DNA of 56,435 bases from an uncultured Lachnospiraceae bacterium (GTDB lineage Bacteria > Bacillota > Clostridia > Lachnospirales > Lachnospiraceae), in NCBI GenBank assembly GCA_947165275.1, contig CAMUZQ010000007.1, forward strand, positions 1 to 56,435. Direction: 5' to 3'. This document shows positions 45,991-54,367 of this stretch, piece by piece (position 1 is the stretch's first letter; every line of letters begins with the position of its first letter). The notes beneath the pieces are model-generated. The model was given only the letters and a program-made list of their open reading frames with translations, was not told the origin of the DNA and made no database searches. The position numbers were made by a program, and so were the translations under genes.

Positions 45991-46992
45991 TCATTTTCCT
46001 ATCATGGCATTCAGATCGCCGACAGGCACCTGTCTTATATAATACTCCGGGTTTCCTGTATATGCCCAGTTCCCGAGAAGTCTGTTCCATTCATCCTGTG
46101 TAAATGTGCCTGTAGTACCGTTCTTGTCGGTAAATATGATATTGCCCGAAGCGTCCTTGGGGAAGCCTGAGGAAGCGGCGGGAGCAGATGAAGCTGTGGA
46201 AGCAGCGGCTCCGGTATTCGCCTTGATGGTGGGAGGAGCTGCGACTCCGGCGGTGTTTCCGTTTGAGGTTGCTCCGGCCTCAAGAGCGATGGGATTTGAT
46301 TTTTCAATGGTGGAGCCGGCGCCGCCGACGGAATTGACATAGTTGATGATTCCTGTGGCATCGGCATGGGCAAGAGCGGAGACTCCCTTTGAATCAAGTA
46401 TGGCACGGTCGATCGCATTATCCATAAAGCAGTGCTCCACTATTATCGTAGGGATCCCGAGACCGACGCCGTATCTTATTATACCGTAGTAATCACCGGA
46501 GTTTCCGAGCTTTGTCTTCACTCCCTTGCTCATGAAGCCGAGACCGGTAAGCTGCTGCATTATATTGCTGCCCACTGCATATCCGGTAGTATAATAGGTG
46601 CCGTACAGAGAGGTCCATATTTCGCTTCCGTTCAGATTGTGTCCTCCGGAGGAATTGAAATGTATACTTATAAGAAGATCGGCATTTACGGATTTTGCGT
46701 ATGCAGCCCTTTGGTCAAGGGTGAGACTGGCGTCGCCGGATCTGGTCAGATAGGTTGTTATGCCTGCGCCCTCAAGCTCTGATTTAACCTGTGAAGCTAT
46801 GGCCATGTTCAGGGCTTTTTCCATGTAGGGAGGATATATGGCTCCGGCTCCGCTGGTACCGATCCCTCCGTGTCCGGGGTCGAGAACGATGGTCATTGCC
46901 TGCGCCTTTACTCCAAAAACAAGTGTTATAAAGAAACAAACAACGGCCGTTTTGATAATATCAGTCAAAATCTTCCTATTATATAGTGTCAT
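45991..46992 (-). CDS. Secreted N-acetylmuramoyl-L-alanine amidase (amidase_3)
   Basis: About 333 residues. A signal peptide (to about residue 32, ending in AQA) precedes a zinc amidase_3 domain: VLDPGHGGIGTSG with the first His, MEKALNMAIA with Glu, LISIHFNSS with His, and TIIVEHCFMDN near the end with the catalytic Glu. It cuts the bond between MurNAc and the stem peptide. An Ala/Thr-rich linker follows, then a 60-residue C-terminal domain with TFTQDEWNRLLGNW, probably for wall binding. ATG at 46992 is preferred over 47010 because GGAGG lies upstream of it only. Likely stopped by the shared hairpin terminator. Confidence 0.88.
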   Translation of the reverse strand: MTLYNRKILTDIIKTAVVCFFITLVFGVKAQAMTIVLDPGHGGIGTSGAGAIYPPYMEKALNMAIASQVKSELEGAGITTYLTRSGDASLTLDQRAAYAKSVNADLLISIHFNSSGGHNLNGSEIWTSLYGTYYTTGYAVGSNIMQQLTGLGFMSKGVKTKLGNSGDYYGIIRYGVGLGIPTIIVEHCFMDNAIDRAILDSKGVSALAHADATGIINYVNSVGGAGSTIEKSNPIALEAGATSNGNTAGVAAPPTIKANTGAAASTASSAPAASSGFPKDASGNIIFTDKNGTTGTFTQDEWNRLLGNWAYTGNPEYYIRQVPVGDLNAMIGK

Positions 46993-47467
46993 ATTTTCCG
47001 TTTCCTCCATAGAAATGAGCTTACGCTGCGGTTAGGAGCTGTACAAAAATAAAGCTGCTATATTGCGCTATCGGCAAGCAATATGTAAGTTTATTTTCGT
47101 ACAGATCCTTAGTCTGTGATAAACATTGCAATGTTAACATATCCGTAACAATACAGTCAATCGGAATTGTTGCCTGAGCACAATATATTTCCCCGTAAAG
47201 CTCTCCTCAGATTCCTGAAACGGATGCCTGCCTGTCCGCCTGGTAACACGCTTAGGAAAGCCGGCACGCCGTCTATCGGCGAAGCCGGTTTTGCAGGGCG
47301 GCGTACACGTTACGATCAGGTACATTGGGGATGCGCTGAATTGTAACAATATCGGCCGAGTATAAAATACGGATATTGAAAAAATGACGATAATAGCGTA
47401 TTATAATCTTTATGTGAGATCTGAATGCAATAAGTGGAAATACATATAGAAAGGTAGGTTTATTAAA
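46993..47467. other. Divergent intergenic region, amidase / CNB protein
   Basis: 475 bases. It holds a 76-bp palindrome (47034-47109), a GC-rich hairpin (47263-47288) and TATAAT at 47402-47407 as a likely -10 for the CNB gene (no good -35 at 16-18 bases). The central part 47150-47340 is GC-richer and could form structured RNA; I compared it by eye with c-di-GMP and c-di-AMP riboswitch consensus and saw no match. No coding potential was seen. Confidence 0.4.
47034..47109. repeat. 76-bp palindromic hairpin
   Basis: Arms AGGA-n-CTGTAC-n-AAAATAAA and its complement (47034-47053 and 47090-47109) with two mismatches, and an inner 7-bp stem ATATTGC/GCAATAT. It could be a small non-autonomous element or an amidase leader structure on the minus strand. 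Confidence 0.5.
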
Positions 47468-48445
47468 ATGACAGAAAGGCAGTTCAGTAAAGGCGATGTG
47501 ATCGTTCGTGAGGGGGATCAGGGAGAAAGCTTCTTTCAGATTGAGAGCGGCGTTGTCGGCATCTATGGAAACTATGGCGGAGAGGATGAGAATCTTCTGA
47601 CAGAGCTTAAGTCCGGACAGTATATCGGAGAGATGGCCGTTATCGATGTATACCCCAGAAGTGCTACAGCTGTTGCACTTGAAGAAGTCAAGGTTATTGA
47701 GATTGCCTCAGGTGAGATCGATGAATATTTCAGATCACAGCCTGATAAGATATTGGACATCATGAAGAACCTGAGCGGCAGACTTAAGAGCCTTACCGAG
47801 GATTATACCGATGTCAGCGAAGCTATCAGACAGCTTAATCCCGGCAAGAAGGAGGGGCGCAACGAGAACCTTGTTGCAAAGATCAAGAAGTTTGCCAGGG
47901 TATATAAGAACAGCAAAAAGTCTGCTGATATCATCAGTGCCGAGACTCTTCGCAAATTAGAGACCAAAGAGCATGCTGTAGGCTTCTCAAAGAATGTCGA
48001 GAGCCATAACAAGGGAACCATCATCTTTAAGGAAGGCGAGATCGGAAACTGCATGTATGATGTTCATTCCGGCAAGGTTGCGATCTATAAGGATTACGGC
48101 AAGAGTGACGAGACACTCCTTACCCAGCTCATGGCTAATGAGTTCTTCGGTGAGATGGGCATGGTAAGAGATGACAAGAGAACCGCAACTGCAGTGGTAA
48201 TGGAGAATGATACCACGATAGAGATCATCTATCCTGAGGATCTTAATGAGCTTTTCAATGAGAATCCTGCAAAGGTGAATATGATCCTTTCCCATCTCTC
48301 ATCACGTTTGAGGAAGCTTACAAAAGAATATCTTGAAGCATGTAAGCTTATCTATGAGATCAGTGATAAGGAAGAAAAGGGAGAGGCTATCAGTGATGAG
48401 CTGAAGCACAAGGCAGAAACATTCTCTCCCAAGTATTATGACTGA
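47468..48445 (+). CDS. Tandem cyclic-nucleotide-binding domain protein without DNA-binding domain
   Basis: 325 residues with two CNB (Crp-type sensor) domains at about 5-115 and 180-305, joined by a basic linker. Both keep the phosphate-binding cassette with Glu and Arg: GEMAVIDVYPRSATA in the first and GEMGMVRDDKRTATA in the second, so both may bind cAMP or cGMP. There is no helix-turn-helix, kinase or membrane part, so it must act by protein contact. It overlaps the next gene by eight bases and a nucleotide cyclase is two genes on: maker and reader in one operon. Confidence 0.85.
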   Translation: MTERQFSKGDVIVREGDQGESFFQIESGVVGIYGNYGGEDENLLTELKSGQYIGEMAVIDVYPRSATAVALEEVKVIEIASGEIDEYFRSQPDKILDIMKNLSGRLKSLTEDYTDVSEAIRQLNPGKKEGRNENLVAKIKKFARVYKNSKKSADIISAETLRKLETKEHAVGFSKNVESHNKGTIIFKEGEIGNCMYDVHSGKVAIYKDYGKSDETLLTQLMANEFFGEMGMVRDDKRTATAVVMENDTTIEIIYPEDLNELFNENPAKVNMILSHLSSRLRKLTKEYLEACKLIYEISDKEEKGEAISDELKHKAETFSPKYYD

Positions 48446-49238
48446 TACATCAAAATATAAAAACATCAGACACCTCCAGATTCAGCCGAAGTATACATTC
48501 CGTGAAGAGTGGACTGTTTTTGCTGAAAGCGAGGATCTGAGTTATGAGGTTTTGGAATTATCAGCTCCACCCGCTCTCAATGAGAGCGGGTTCTTTAAAA
48601 CATGCAGGGATTGGTATCTGGAAACAGGAAGGGTGACATCCGTGCACGGTAATTTTATAGATATCAATCCGGCCAGCGGCGATCTTGCCTTCCGAACATT
48701 TTCGCAGAAAAAATGCCGTGAAAGCTGTGAGATAGCTGAATATCTGGGGGCAAAGAATGTTGTTTTTCACGGTTCCTGCTTTCCGTTTCTCAGAGAGAGA
48801 TACCTGGAGGCCTGGGCGGGGGTCTGTGCGGAGTTCTATGAAAGACTCGCAGAGGAATATCAGATGAATATCTTCGTGGAAAACAGCTTTGATATAGATA
48901 CTGTGCCCTTAAAGGAGCTGATGCATCGTGTATATGATAAAAGAGTAGGTGTCTGCCTTGATCTGGGGCATGCAAATTATTCCAATGATCCTATCGAAAA
49001 ATGGTTTGGGGATCTTGGCGATAAGATCGGTTATATCCATATCTCCGACAATATGGGACAATATGACGATCATGTAAATGTAGGTGAGGGTACCGTTGAC
49101 TGGGAGAAGGCTGACAGACTCTGGAGAGAGCTGGACAGAGATATGCCGGTGACCCTGGAGGTTGAAATGATAGACGATATCAGGATATCGATTGATTATC
49201 TCAGGAGTAACGGTTTTTTCTTGAAAGGAAATGAGTGA
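48438..49238 (+). CDS. Sugar-phosphate isomerase/epimerase-like TIM barrel
   Basis: 266-residue AP-endonuclease-2/xylose-isomerase-type barrel. Metal ligands are visible in order: NIFVENSFD (Glu), VCLDLGHANYS (Asp, His), YIHISDNMG (His), NVGEGTVDW, and LEVEM near the C-terminus (Glu). The substrate is unknown. Its position between the CNB protein and the cyclase, with overlaps at both ends, suggests co-regulation with cyclic nucleotide signalling, but gives no direct function. Confidence 0.8.
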   Translation: MTDTSKYKNIRHLQIQPKYTFREEWTVFAESEDLSYEVLELSAPPALNESGFFKTCRDWYLETGRVTSVHGNFIDINPASGDLAFRTFSQKKCRESCEIAEYLGAKNVVFHGSCFPFLRERYLEAWAGVCAEFYERLAEEYQMNIFVENSFDIDTVPLKELMHRVYDKRVGVCLDLGHANYSNDPIEKWFGDLGDKIGYIHISDNMGQYDDHVNVGEGTVDWEKADRLWRELDRDMPVTLEVEMIDDIRISIDYLRSNGFFLKGNE

Positions 49239-50725
49239 CTGTGAAAGATGATAATATTAAAACAATACCGAATATGAAAGACAATCCTGCCGCGGCGACT
49301 GAAATGGATGAGATTCGGGATGGTTTTGAATTCTTTCGTGACAGTATTATTGAAAATATGTTTGAAGGAGTCATGATCGTCAGCTTCGATGGAAAAATAA
49401 CCTATATGAATCCTGCTGCCCTTGGAGTTCTGGGTTTGGATAAGGACCAGGTTGTCGGGAAAGCATTTGCTGCTGTGTTTTTGGAAGAGCCGGAAAATGA
49501 TGAGTTTGTCCAGCTTGTTCTGGATACTGTTTATGAAAAGCCGGATGTTAAGGACAAGATCGTACCTTTTTATTCTCATGGGAAGAAGAATCTTTTGAGG
49601 ATGATCGCCTCGATATACAGGAGGAATGGCAAAAACCTGGGAATGGTGATAGTCATAAGCGATCTGAGTGACCTTATGGATTTCAGGGATGCTGTGAAAT
49701 CACTGCAGATAATACAGGATCTTAATAATAAGCTTGAGATACGAAATAAGCTCCTGGATGAGACCTTCGGACGTTTCCTTTCCGATGAGATAGTAAGGCA
49801 GCTTTTAGATACACCGGACGGACTGGCTCTTGGCGGAAAAAAACGTGAGCTTACCATAATGATGAGCGATCTGAGAGGCTTTACGGCTCTCAGTGAAAGA
49901 ATGCCGGCGGAAGATCTTATTACAATGCTGAATCACTATCTTGGAGAAATGACAGATGTTATTCAGGGACACGGGGGAACCATAATCGAATTCATAGGAG
50001 ACGGGATAATGGCTATTTTCGGCGCTCCGGCTCCGTCCGAGACACATGCTGCCGATGCGATCGCAGCTGCTTTGGCCATGGAAGACAGGATGGATTCGAT
50101 AAACAACTGGAATCTTGAGAGAGATTATCCTGCTCTTGAGATGGGGATCGGCCTCAATACCGGCGAGGTGATCGTGGGAAATATCGGCTCGGAAAAAAGA
50201 ACAAAATATGGTGTCGTCGGAAGCAATGTCAATCTGTGCGGCAGGATAGAAAGCTATACTGTAGGAGGCCAGGTCCTGATCGCTCCCTATACCAGAGAGG
50301 CTGCAGAGAAATCCGGGATAGATCTTGAGATCGCCAATGAAATGACTGTATATCCTAAGGGAGCAAAGGGAAAACTGATATTATCCCATGTTACCGGTAT
50401 AGGCGCACCATATAATATATATGTAAATACCGGACATAATGAACCGGAAGCGATCGACAAGATAATCCCGGTATGCTTCCATAAGATAGAAGGCAAACAC
50501 GGACTGGCAAAGACTCTGTACGGAGGCATAAAGGCATTGGCAAACGACAGGGCTGTTTTTGAAACCGATTCGGAGCTGGCAGTCTTTGATAATTTACAGC
50601 TGGATGCAGGCGGGAAGCTTTTCTGTAAGGTGATGGAGGAAAAGGAAGGGGCATATCTTCTTCAATATACATCTGTGCCGGCAGGATATGAAAGATGGAT
50701 CAAGGAACAGATGGATGCTAAATAA
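49235..50725 (+). CDS. PAS domain class III nucleotide cyclase
   Basis: 496-residue soluble cyclase. PAS sensor at about 28-150, coiled coil 150-185, class III cyclase domain about 200-385, and a C-terminal 100-residue beta-rich domain of unknown family. Metal aspartates are D212 (SDLRGF) and D256 (IGDG); transition-state N333 and R337 are present. The purine-site position normally Lys in adenylyl cyclases is E252 (in IEFIGD), and the Asp/Thr position is Gly326 by eye alignment; Glu with a small residue is the guanylyl-type pattern, so cGMP is possible. Start is GTG at 49235 after AAAGGAA. A terminator follows. Confidence 0.83.
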   Translation: MTVKDDNIKTIPNMKDNPAAATEMDEIRDGFEFFRDSIIENMFEGVMIVSFDGKITYMNPAALGVLGLDKDQVVGKAFAAVFLEEPENDEFVQLVLDTVYEKPDVKDKIVPFYSHGKKNLLRMIASIYRRNGKNLGMVIVISDLSDLMDFRDAVKSLQIIQDLNNKLEIRNKLLDETFGRFLSDEIVRQLLDTPDGLALGGKKRELTIMMSDLRGFTALSERMPAEDLITMLNHYLGEMTDVIQGHGGTIIEFIGDGIMAIFGAPAPSETHAADAIAAALAMEDRMDSINNWNLERDYPALEMGIGLNTGEVIVGNIGSEKRTKYGVVGSNVNLCGRIESYTVGGQVLIAPYTREAAEKSGIDLEIANEMTVYPKGAKGKLILSHVTGIGAPYNIYVNTGHNEPEAIDKIIPVCFHKIEGKHGLAKTLYGGIKALANDRAVFETDSELAVFDNLQLDAGGKLFCKVMEEKEGAYLLQYTSVPAGYERWIKEQMDAK

Positions 50726-50768
50726 TAATCTGATATTTGATCCGTACAAACAATGATAACAATCTGGA

Positions 50769-50801
50769 ACATGCCGATCGTAAATCCGGTCGGCATGTTT
50801 T
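50769..50801 (+). terminator. Terminator of the cyclase operon
   Basis: ACATGCCGA (50769-50777) pairs with TCGGCATGT (50790-50798), followed by TTT. It lies 44 bases after the cyclase stop and before the secreted peptidase gene. Confidence 0.75.
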
Positions 50802-50856
50802 GAACATATATTAAAACAATATACAATTAATATATCTGAATGAAATGAGGTGATGA

Positions 50857-53814
50857 ATGAAGATAAGGATTAAAAAAATATTTGCAGCCGCTATTGCATT
50901 CTTTCTGGCAAGTAATATCAGTATGGTAAATATATATGCGGGCGGGAATCCAGCCTGCGGGACGAGGACTGCGGCGACTCTCGCAGAGGCTTCGAGTGGT
51001 GATAAGGGAAGCAGGGAGCCTGAGTCTGCAGGCAATGAGCTTACTGATCTTGAGCTTACGGGACTTTCAGAACCTGCTGCAGGCCGGATGCTTGAAACCA
51101 TGGCAACTGTAAGATCAGCAGAGGGAGTGAGCTGGGAGGTGCCTGTCGTATGGGTCAATGATAGAGGGGAGAGCATAACCAGAGCAAGTGACGGGAATAA
51201 ATATTTTCCCAATATTATATTTTATGTTCCGTCCGGTTATCGTGTGCGGACGGCAGCTGACGGAAGCCTTTCGATCAGACTTCCACGCTTCCTTGAGAAA
51301 ATGTACGGCAGGAAGAACCTTGTCTGTATTATGGATCCGGCAACAGGAATTTCCTATCTTTCATTTGCCACGGCAGTGATAGATCAGGGTATATCAGTTG
51401 CTGTAGGAGGTAATACGACAGGTGCTGTTTCAGACGATACTAAATTATCCGATAAATATACAGATAATAATCTAGCGAAAGATTCTGTTATCGATCCAAA
51501 AGACGGTAATATCAGACCAAAAGGAGATGGTCTCAATCCTGCAGGCAGTAATGTCGATCCGAAGAATGGTAATATCGTTCCTTCAGGCCCTGATAATGGA
51601 AAGGTGAATGACGGCCCTGTGGGTGATAATAATATTAATAATAATAATGACGATGACGATGATGATGACGATGATGACTCAGGTAAAGCGGAGATTCCAG
51701 AACAGGTAAGGCTTTACTGTTCCCAGGGAGCTATAGATGAGCTTGGGCCTGACATTATGAGCTATTTTGTTAATTTCGTGAAGAATACACTGGAGCCGCA
51801 GGCAGTAGAGCTTTTAAGGAAAGGAATCCCTGCTTTTTCCAAAGCAGATCCGGATTATGAATTAAGTACACAGATGGGGCTCTTTATTTATTATAACGAG
51901 GGAGAAATAGAAGGCATAAAGAGTACTCCGGGTTCTCTTGGGGCTATATCGAGTTATACGGTTTTGAATAAAGACGGTGGTTTTGATTTTAAATATGCAA
52001 TGTATCTGGATGTCAGGCAGCTTGTTACAAAAAATGTGGAAACAGGAATATATACTGTCAACGATGATACTATGGAGGTTTTTTCATCTACAATAGTACA
52101 TGAGTTGATGCATGCATTCATGGATGATTATACCAGAGCAGGCATGTTCAATGAGGAGGATTTATGTTTTCCCAGATGGTTTTTTGAGGGGATCGCAGTT
52201 GCTGTAGAAGGAGGATATCGTGGCAGATGTTTTGGTATTCAGGAGCTGGGAAATGTAAGTCCTGAATACAAAGACGAGAAGGCCGGGAGATATCAGGAGA
52301 TAGTTGAATACAGCAGAGAAAGCATAATGAAATATTATACTGATAACCCGGAGCACAGGATCAATAATAATGAATATGATCTGGGATATCTGGCAAATCT
52401 GTATCTTGGATACATGGCTGCATTAAAAGACCCGGAGCAATGCGGGGCTCCTTTTGACGAATCAGGAAATATTGATTTCACTTCCATAGGAAAGGGACTC
52501 AGCAATATTCTCGAAGCCCTTCATGGAGGATGGAGCCTTGACACCGAGATCTCATATATAGCAGATGACAAATATGATTCTACTGATGATTTTGCGAGAC
52601 GTTTTATCTGGGGACTTAATGGTGAGGGAGATGACGCCTCTTTGAATTTTCTTGTTAAGACTTTGAATTATCTGGAGAGTATAAGCGATACATCGGTAAT
52701 GGACAGCAGCCATCTTGCCACAGGCAGCGTTCTGGTGAAGGATCAGAATACCAGTCTTATCACCGATCTGGAGGGGACATATACGAGTAAACTGTATAAA
52801 TTCCCCGATGTATCCGGCTATGCGGCCTCTACGGCTGATTATGAAAGGACTATGAATACAGGTACCAAGACTGATAAAAAGACCGGCGGAAATGATTCGC
52901 AGATACAGACTGCTGCATGCATGCCTGCCGGGATGACCATGTATGGAGAAAAGAAGGAAACAGGTATTCAGGATGGTATCATGACTAAGAAGGAAGCAGA
53001 GCCCGAGGAGATCCCGGCTTCGAATGAGACAGCGGAGCTGAAGGAGAATGCTGCGCCGGAGGGGATTACAGCTGCTGAGACAGATGCAGCTGAAACGGGT
53101 GAGGCAAAAGAGAATGCTGATGCAGCCGATCAGGCTGATCCGGAGGGAGCAGATAGTGCAGAATTCCCGGAAGGCTCAGAAGCTTCAGCCGCAGCAGACA
53201 GCTCAGCCGCAGCATATGTTCCAGAAGCAGCAGATGGTTCAGAAGCAGCAGACAGCTCAGCCGCAGCATATGTTCCAGCTGCAGCAGATGGTTCAGCCGC
53301 AGCAGATGGTTCAGAAGCAGCAGACAGCTCAGTCGCAGCAGATGGTTCAGAAGCAGCAGACAGCTTAGCCGCAACAGATGCTTCAGCCGCAGCAGACAGC
53401 TCAGCCGCAGCATATGTTCCAGAAGCAGCAGATGGTTCAGAAGCAGCAGACAGCTCAGCCGCAGCAGATGGTTCAGCTGCAGCAGATGGTTCAGAAGCAG
53501 CAGACAGCTCAGCTGCAACAGATGCTTCAGCCGTAGCAGATGGTTCAGAAGCAGCAGACAGCTCAGCCGCAGCAGATGGTTCAGCCGCAGCAGATGGTTC
53601 AGAAGCAGCAGACAGCTCAGAAGCGACTGACGGCTCCGAAGCTTCAGGTGACTCCGAAGCTTCAGATGACTCCGAAGCTTCAGGTGGCTCCGAAGCTTCA
53701 GGTGATACAGAATCTTCAGACGATACAGAATCTTCAGACGACACAGATGCTTCAGATGATTCGGACGATTCAGAAGATTCAGAAGATTCAGATGATTCGG
53801 ATGAAGAAGGATGA
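50857..53814 (+). CDS. Secreted zinc-metallopeptidase-like protein with hexapeptide-repeat tail
   Basis: 985 residues. A signal peptide (about 1-29) precedes an N-terminal region. A run of Asn then ten Asp (about 262-276) follows, where calcium binding is possible. The peptidase-like domain (about 280-640) has HELMH (415-419) and, 25 residues on, WFFEGIA with E444 as likely third zinc ligand, a gluzincin pattern. The tail from about residue 770 is built of Ala-Ala-Asp-Gly-Ser-Glu/Ala-Ala-Asp-Ser-Ser-Ala hexads passing into Ser-Asp/Glu acidic repeats. There is no LPxTG, SLH domain or C-terminal helix, so anchoring is unclear. Catalytic activity is inferred from motif only. Confidence 0.75.
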   Translation: MKIRIKKIFAAAIAFFLASNISMVNIYAGGNPACGTRTAATLAEASSGDKGSREPESAGNELTDLELTGLSEPAAGRMLETMATVRSAEGVSWEVPVVWVNDRGESITRASDGNKYFPNIIFYVPSGYRVRTAADGSLSIRLPRFLEKMYGRKNLVCIMDPATGISYLSFATAVIDQGISVAVGGNTTGAVSDDTKLSDKYTDNNLAKDSVIDPKDGNIRPKGDGLNPAGSNVDPKNGNIVPSGPDNGKVNDGPVGDNNINNNNDDDDDDDDDDSGKAEIPEQVRLYCSQGAIDELGPDIMSYFVNFVKNTLEPQAVELLRKGIPAFSKADPDYELSTQMGLFIYYNEGEIEGIKSTPGSLGAISSYTVLNKDGGFDFKYAMYLDVRQLVTKNVETGIYTVNDDTMEVFSSTIVHELMHAFMDDYTRAGMFNEEDLCFPRWFFEGIAVAVEGGYRGRCFGIQELGNVSPEYKDEKAGRYQEIVEYSRESIMKYYTDNPEHRINNNEYDLGYLANLYLGYMAALKDPEQCGAPFDESGNIDFTSIGKGLSNILEALHGGWSLDTEISYIADDKYDSTDDFARRFIWGLNGEGDDASLNFLVKTLNYLESISDTSVMDSSHLATGSVLVKDQNTSLITDLEGTYTSKLYKFPDVSGYAASTADYERTMNTGTKTDKKTGGNDSQIQTAACMPAGMTMYGEKKETGIQDGIMTKKEAEPEEIPASNETAELKENAAPEGITAAETDAAETGEAKENADAADQADPEGADSAEFPEGSEASAAADSSAAAYVPEAADGSEAADSSAAAYVPAAADGSAAADGSEAADSSVAADGSEAADSLAATDASAAADSSAAAYVPEAADGSEAADSSAAADGSAAADGSEAADSSAATDASAVADGSEAADSSAAADGSAAADGSEAADSSEATDGSEASGDSEASDDSEASGGSEASGDTESSDDTESSDDTDASDDSDDSEDSEDSDDSDEEG
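53179..53812 (+). repeat. 18-bp coding tandem repeat
   Basis: Imperfect 18-bp units such as GCAGCAGATGGTTCAGAA encode hexapeptides in the secreted peptidase-like protein. Near-identical neighbours (for example 53229-53276 and 53418-53465) imply recent slippage or unequal exchange. The unit drifts to GACTCCGAAGCTTCAGGT-type and then to acidic units at the 3' end. Confidence 0.85.
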
Positions 53815-53840
53815 GCTTCCGGAAACGGGAAGGGATGAAA

Positions 53841-53872
53841 AAAGGGATTCATAATATTATGAATCCCTTTTT
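53841..53872. terminator. Bidirectional terminator
   Basis: Perfect 30-bp palindrome AAAGGGATTCATAAT/ATTATGAATCCCTTT followed by TT, preceded by AAAA. It separates the convergent peptidase gene (+) and the 70-residue protein gene (-) and can serve both. Confidence 0.9.
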
Positions 53873-53906
53873 GATTATCTGATCAAAACAAAATGTGAAT
53901 AAGATC

Positions 53907-54119
53907 TCAGGTCATGGCTGCGAAGAGAGCGTCTATTTCTGCCTGTGAGAGGACTCGGTTTTCATTCCCTCCGGCAGATGGGACCGCTGCTGCAGCTGCT
54001 GCAGGGGCTGCCGCAGCAGGAGTTGCGGCCGCGAATGTAGGATTCAGAGCCTTTGCCTGTGAAGAATTACCCATTATGCTTGCAAACAGAGCCTGCTGCT
54101 CTGCACTTAATGTATCCAT
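53907..54119 (-). CDS. Small protein ending in a FliM-type CheY-binding motif
   Basis: 70 residues: an N-terminal helix (1-20), an Ala/Pro-rich spacer (29-47), and C-terminal RVLSQAEIDALFAAMT. The stretch LSQAEIDALF (57-66) matches the peptide at the N-terminus of FliM and FliY (LSQxEIDALL) that docks phosphorylated CheY. Here it stands at a C-terminus with no switch domain attached. AAGGAA lies 8 bases upstream of the ATG. Same strand and order as the PfkB-like and MotA/FliG-like genes, 248 bases after the former. A chance match is possible in an Ala-rich protein, but ten ordered residues argue against it. Confidence 0.72.
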   Translation of the reverse strand: MDTLSAEQQALFASIMGNSSQAKALNPTFAAATPAAAAPAAAAAAVPSAGGNENRVLSQAEIDALFAAMT

Positions 54120-54367
54120 AGTCTTTTCCTTCCGATATACCGATCCTGATATATCTAAATATTATTGTTTCGGATCATATAGAATTTGAAACACATCAAG
54201 TGTTTCAAATTCGTACCTGGCAGGTTTCTTTAGAAACCTGTCCGGTGAAGCCGGATTATGAAACATGCTTCCTTTGCATGTTTCATAACCTGTATTTTTT
54301 ATGCTCCTTAACTCTTTAGAAATCATAGCACAAATGGAGCAGGCAGGTCAAAGTATTATGTCTACCA
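54120..54367. other. Hairpin-rich intergenic region
   Basis: 248 bases between the PfkB-like stop and the small gene's start on the minus strand. Apart from the ribosome site it contains three strong hairpins in a row (54182-54288), annotated separately, and an AT-rich stretch 54290-54360 without features. Confidence 0.6.
54182..54288. repeat. Three tandem hairpins with shared GAAAC/GTTTC arms
   Basis: Hairpin 1: perfect 13-bp arms GAATTTGAAACAC (54182-54194, 54200-54212) with a 5-base loop. Hairpin 2: CAGGTTTC/GAAACCTG (54221-54240), 4-base loop. A small CCGG pair (54242-54254) follows. Hairpin 3: perfect 13-bp arms TTATGAAACATGC (54256-54268, 54276-54288), 7-base loop. All arms contain GAAAC or GTTTC, so alternative pairing between hairpins is possible. 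Neither strand has a T-run right after a stem except weakly, so simple termination does not explain them. Confidence 0.8.

Noticed and set aside
47150-47340. Possible riboswitch upstream of the amidase or CNB gene
   Set aside because: c-di-AMP and c-di-GMP riboswitches often precede such genes, but the conserved cores of those classes were not found on either strand by eye; only a GC-rich hairpin was seen.
53179-53640. Regular repeats resembling a CRISPR array
   Set aside because: The 18-bp units are contiguous, in frame and protein-coding, with no unique spacers and no cas genes nearby.
53130-53852. 240-residue minus-strand frame of Ala/Ser/Glu repeats opposite the peptidase tail
   Set aside because: The repeat GCAGCAGATGGTTCAGAA happens to be open in several frames. 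The plus frame continues from a signal peptide and peptidase domain; the reverse has no start signal.
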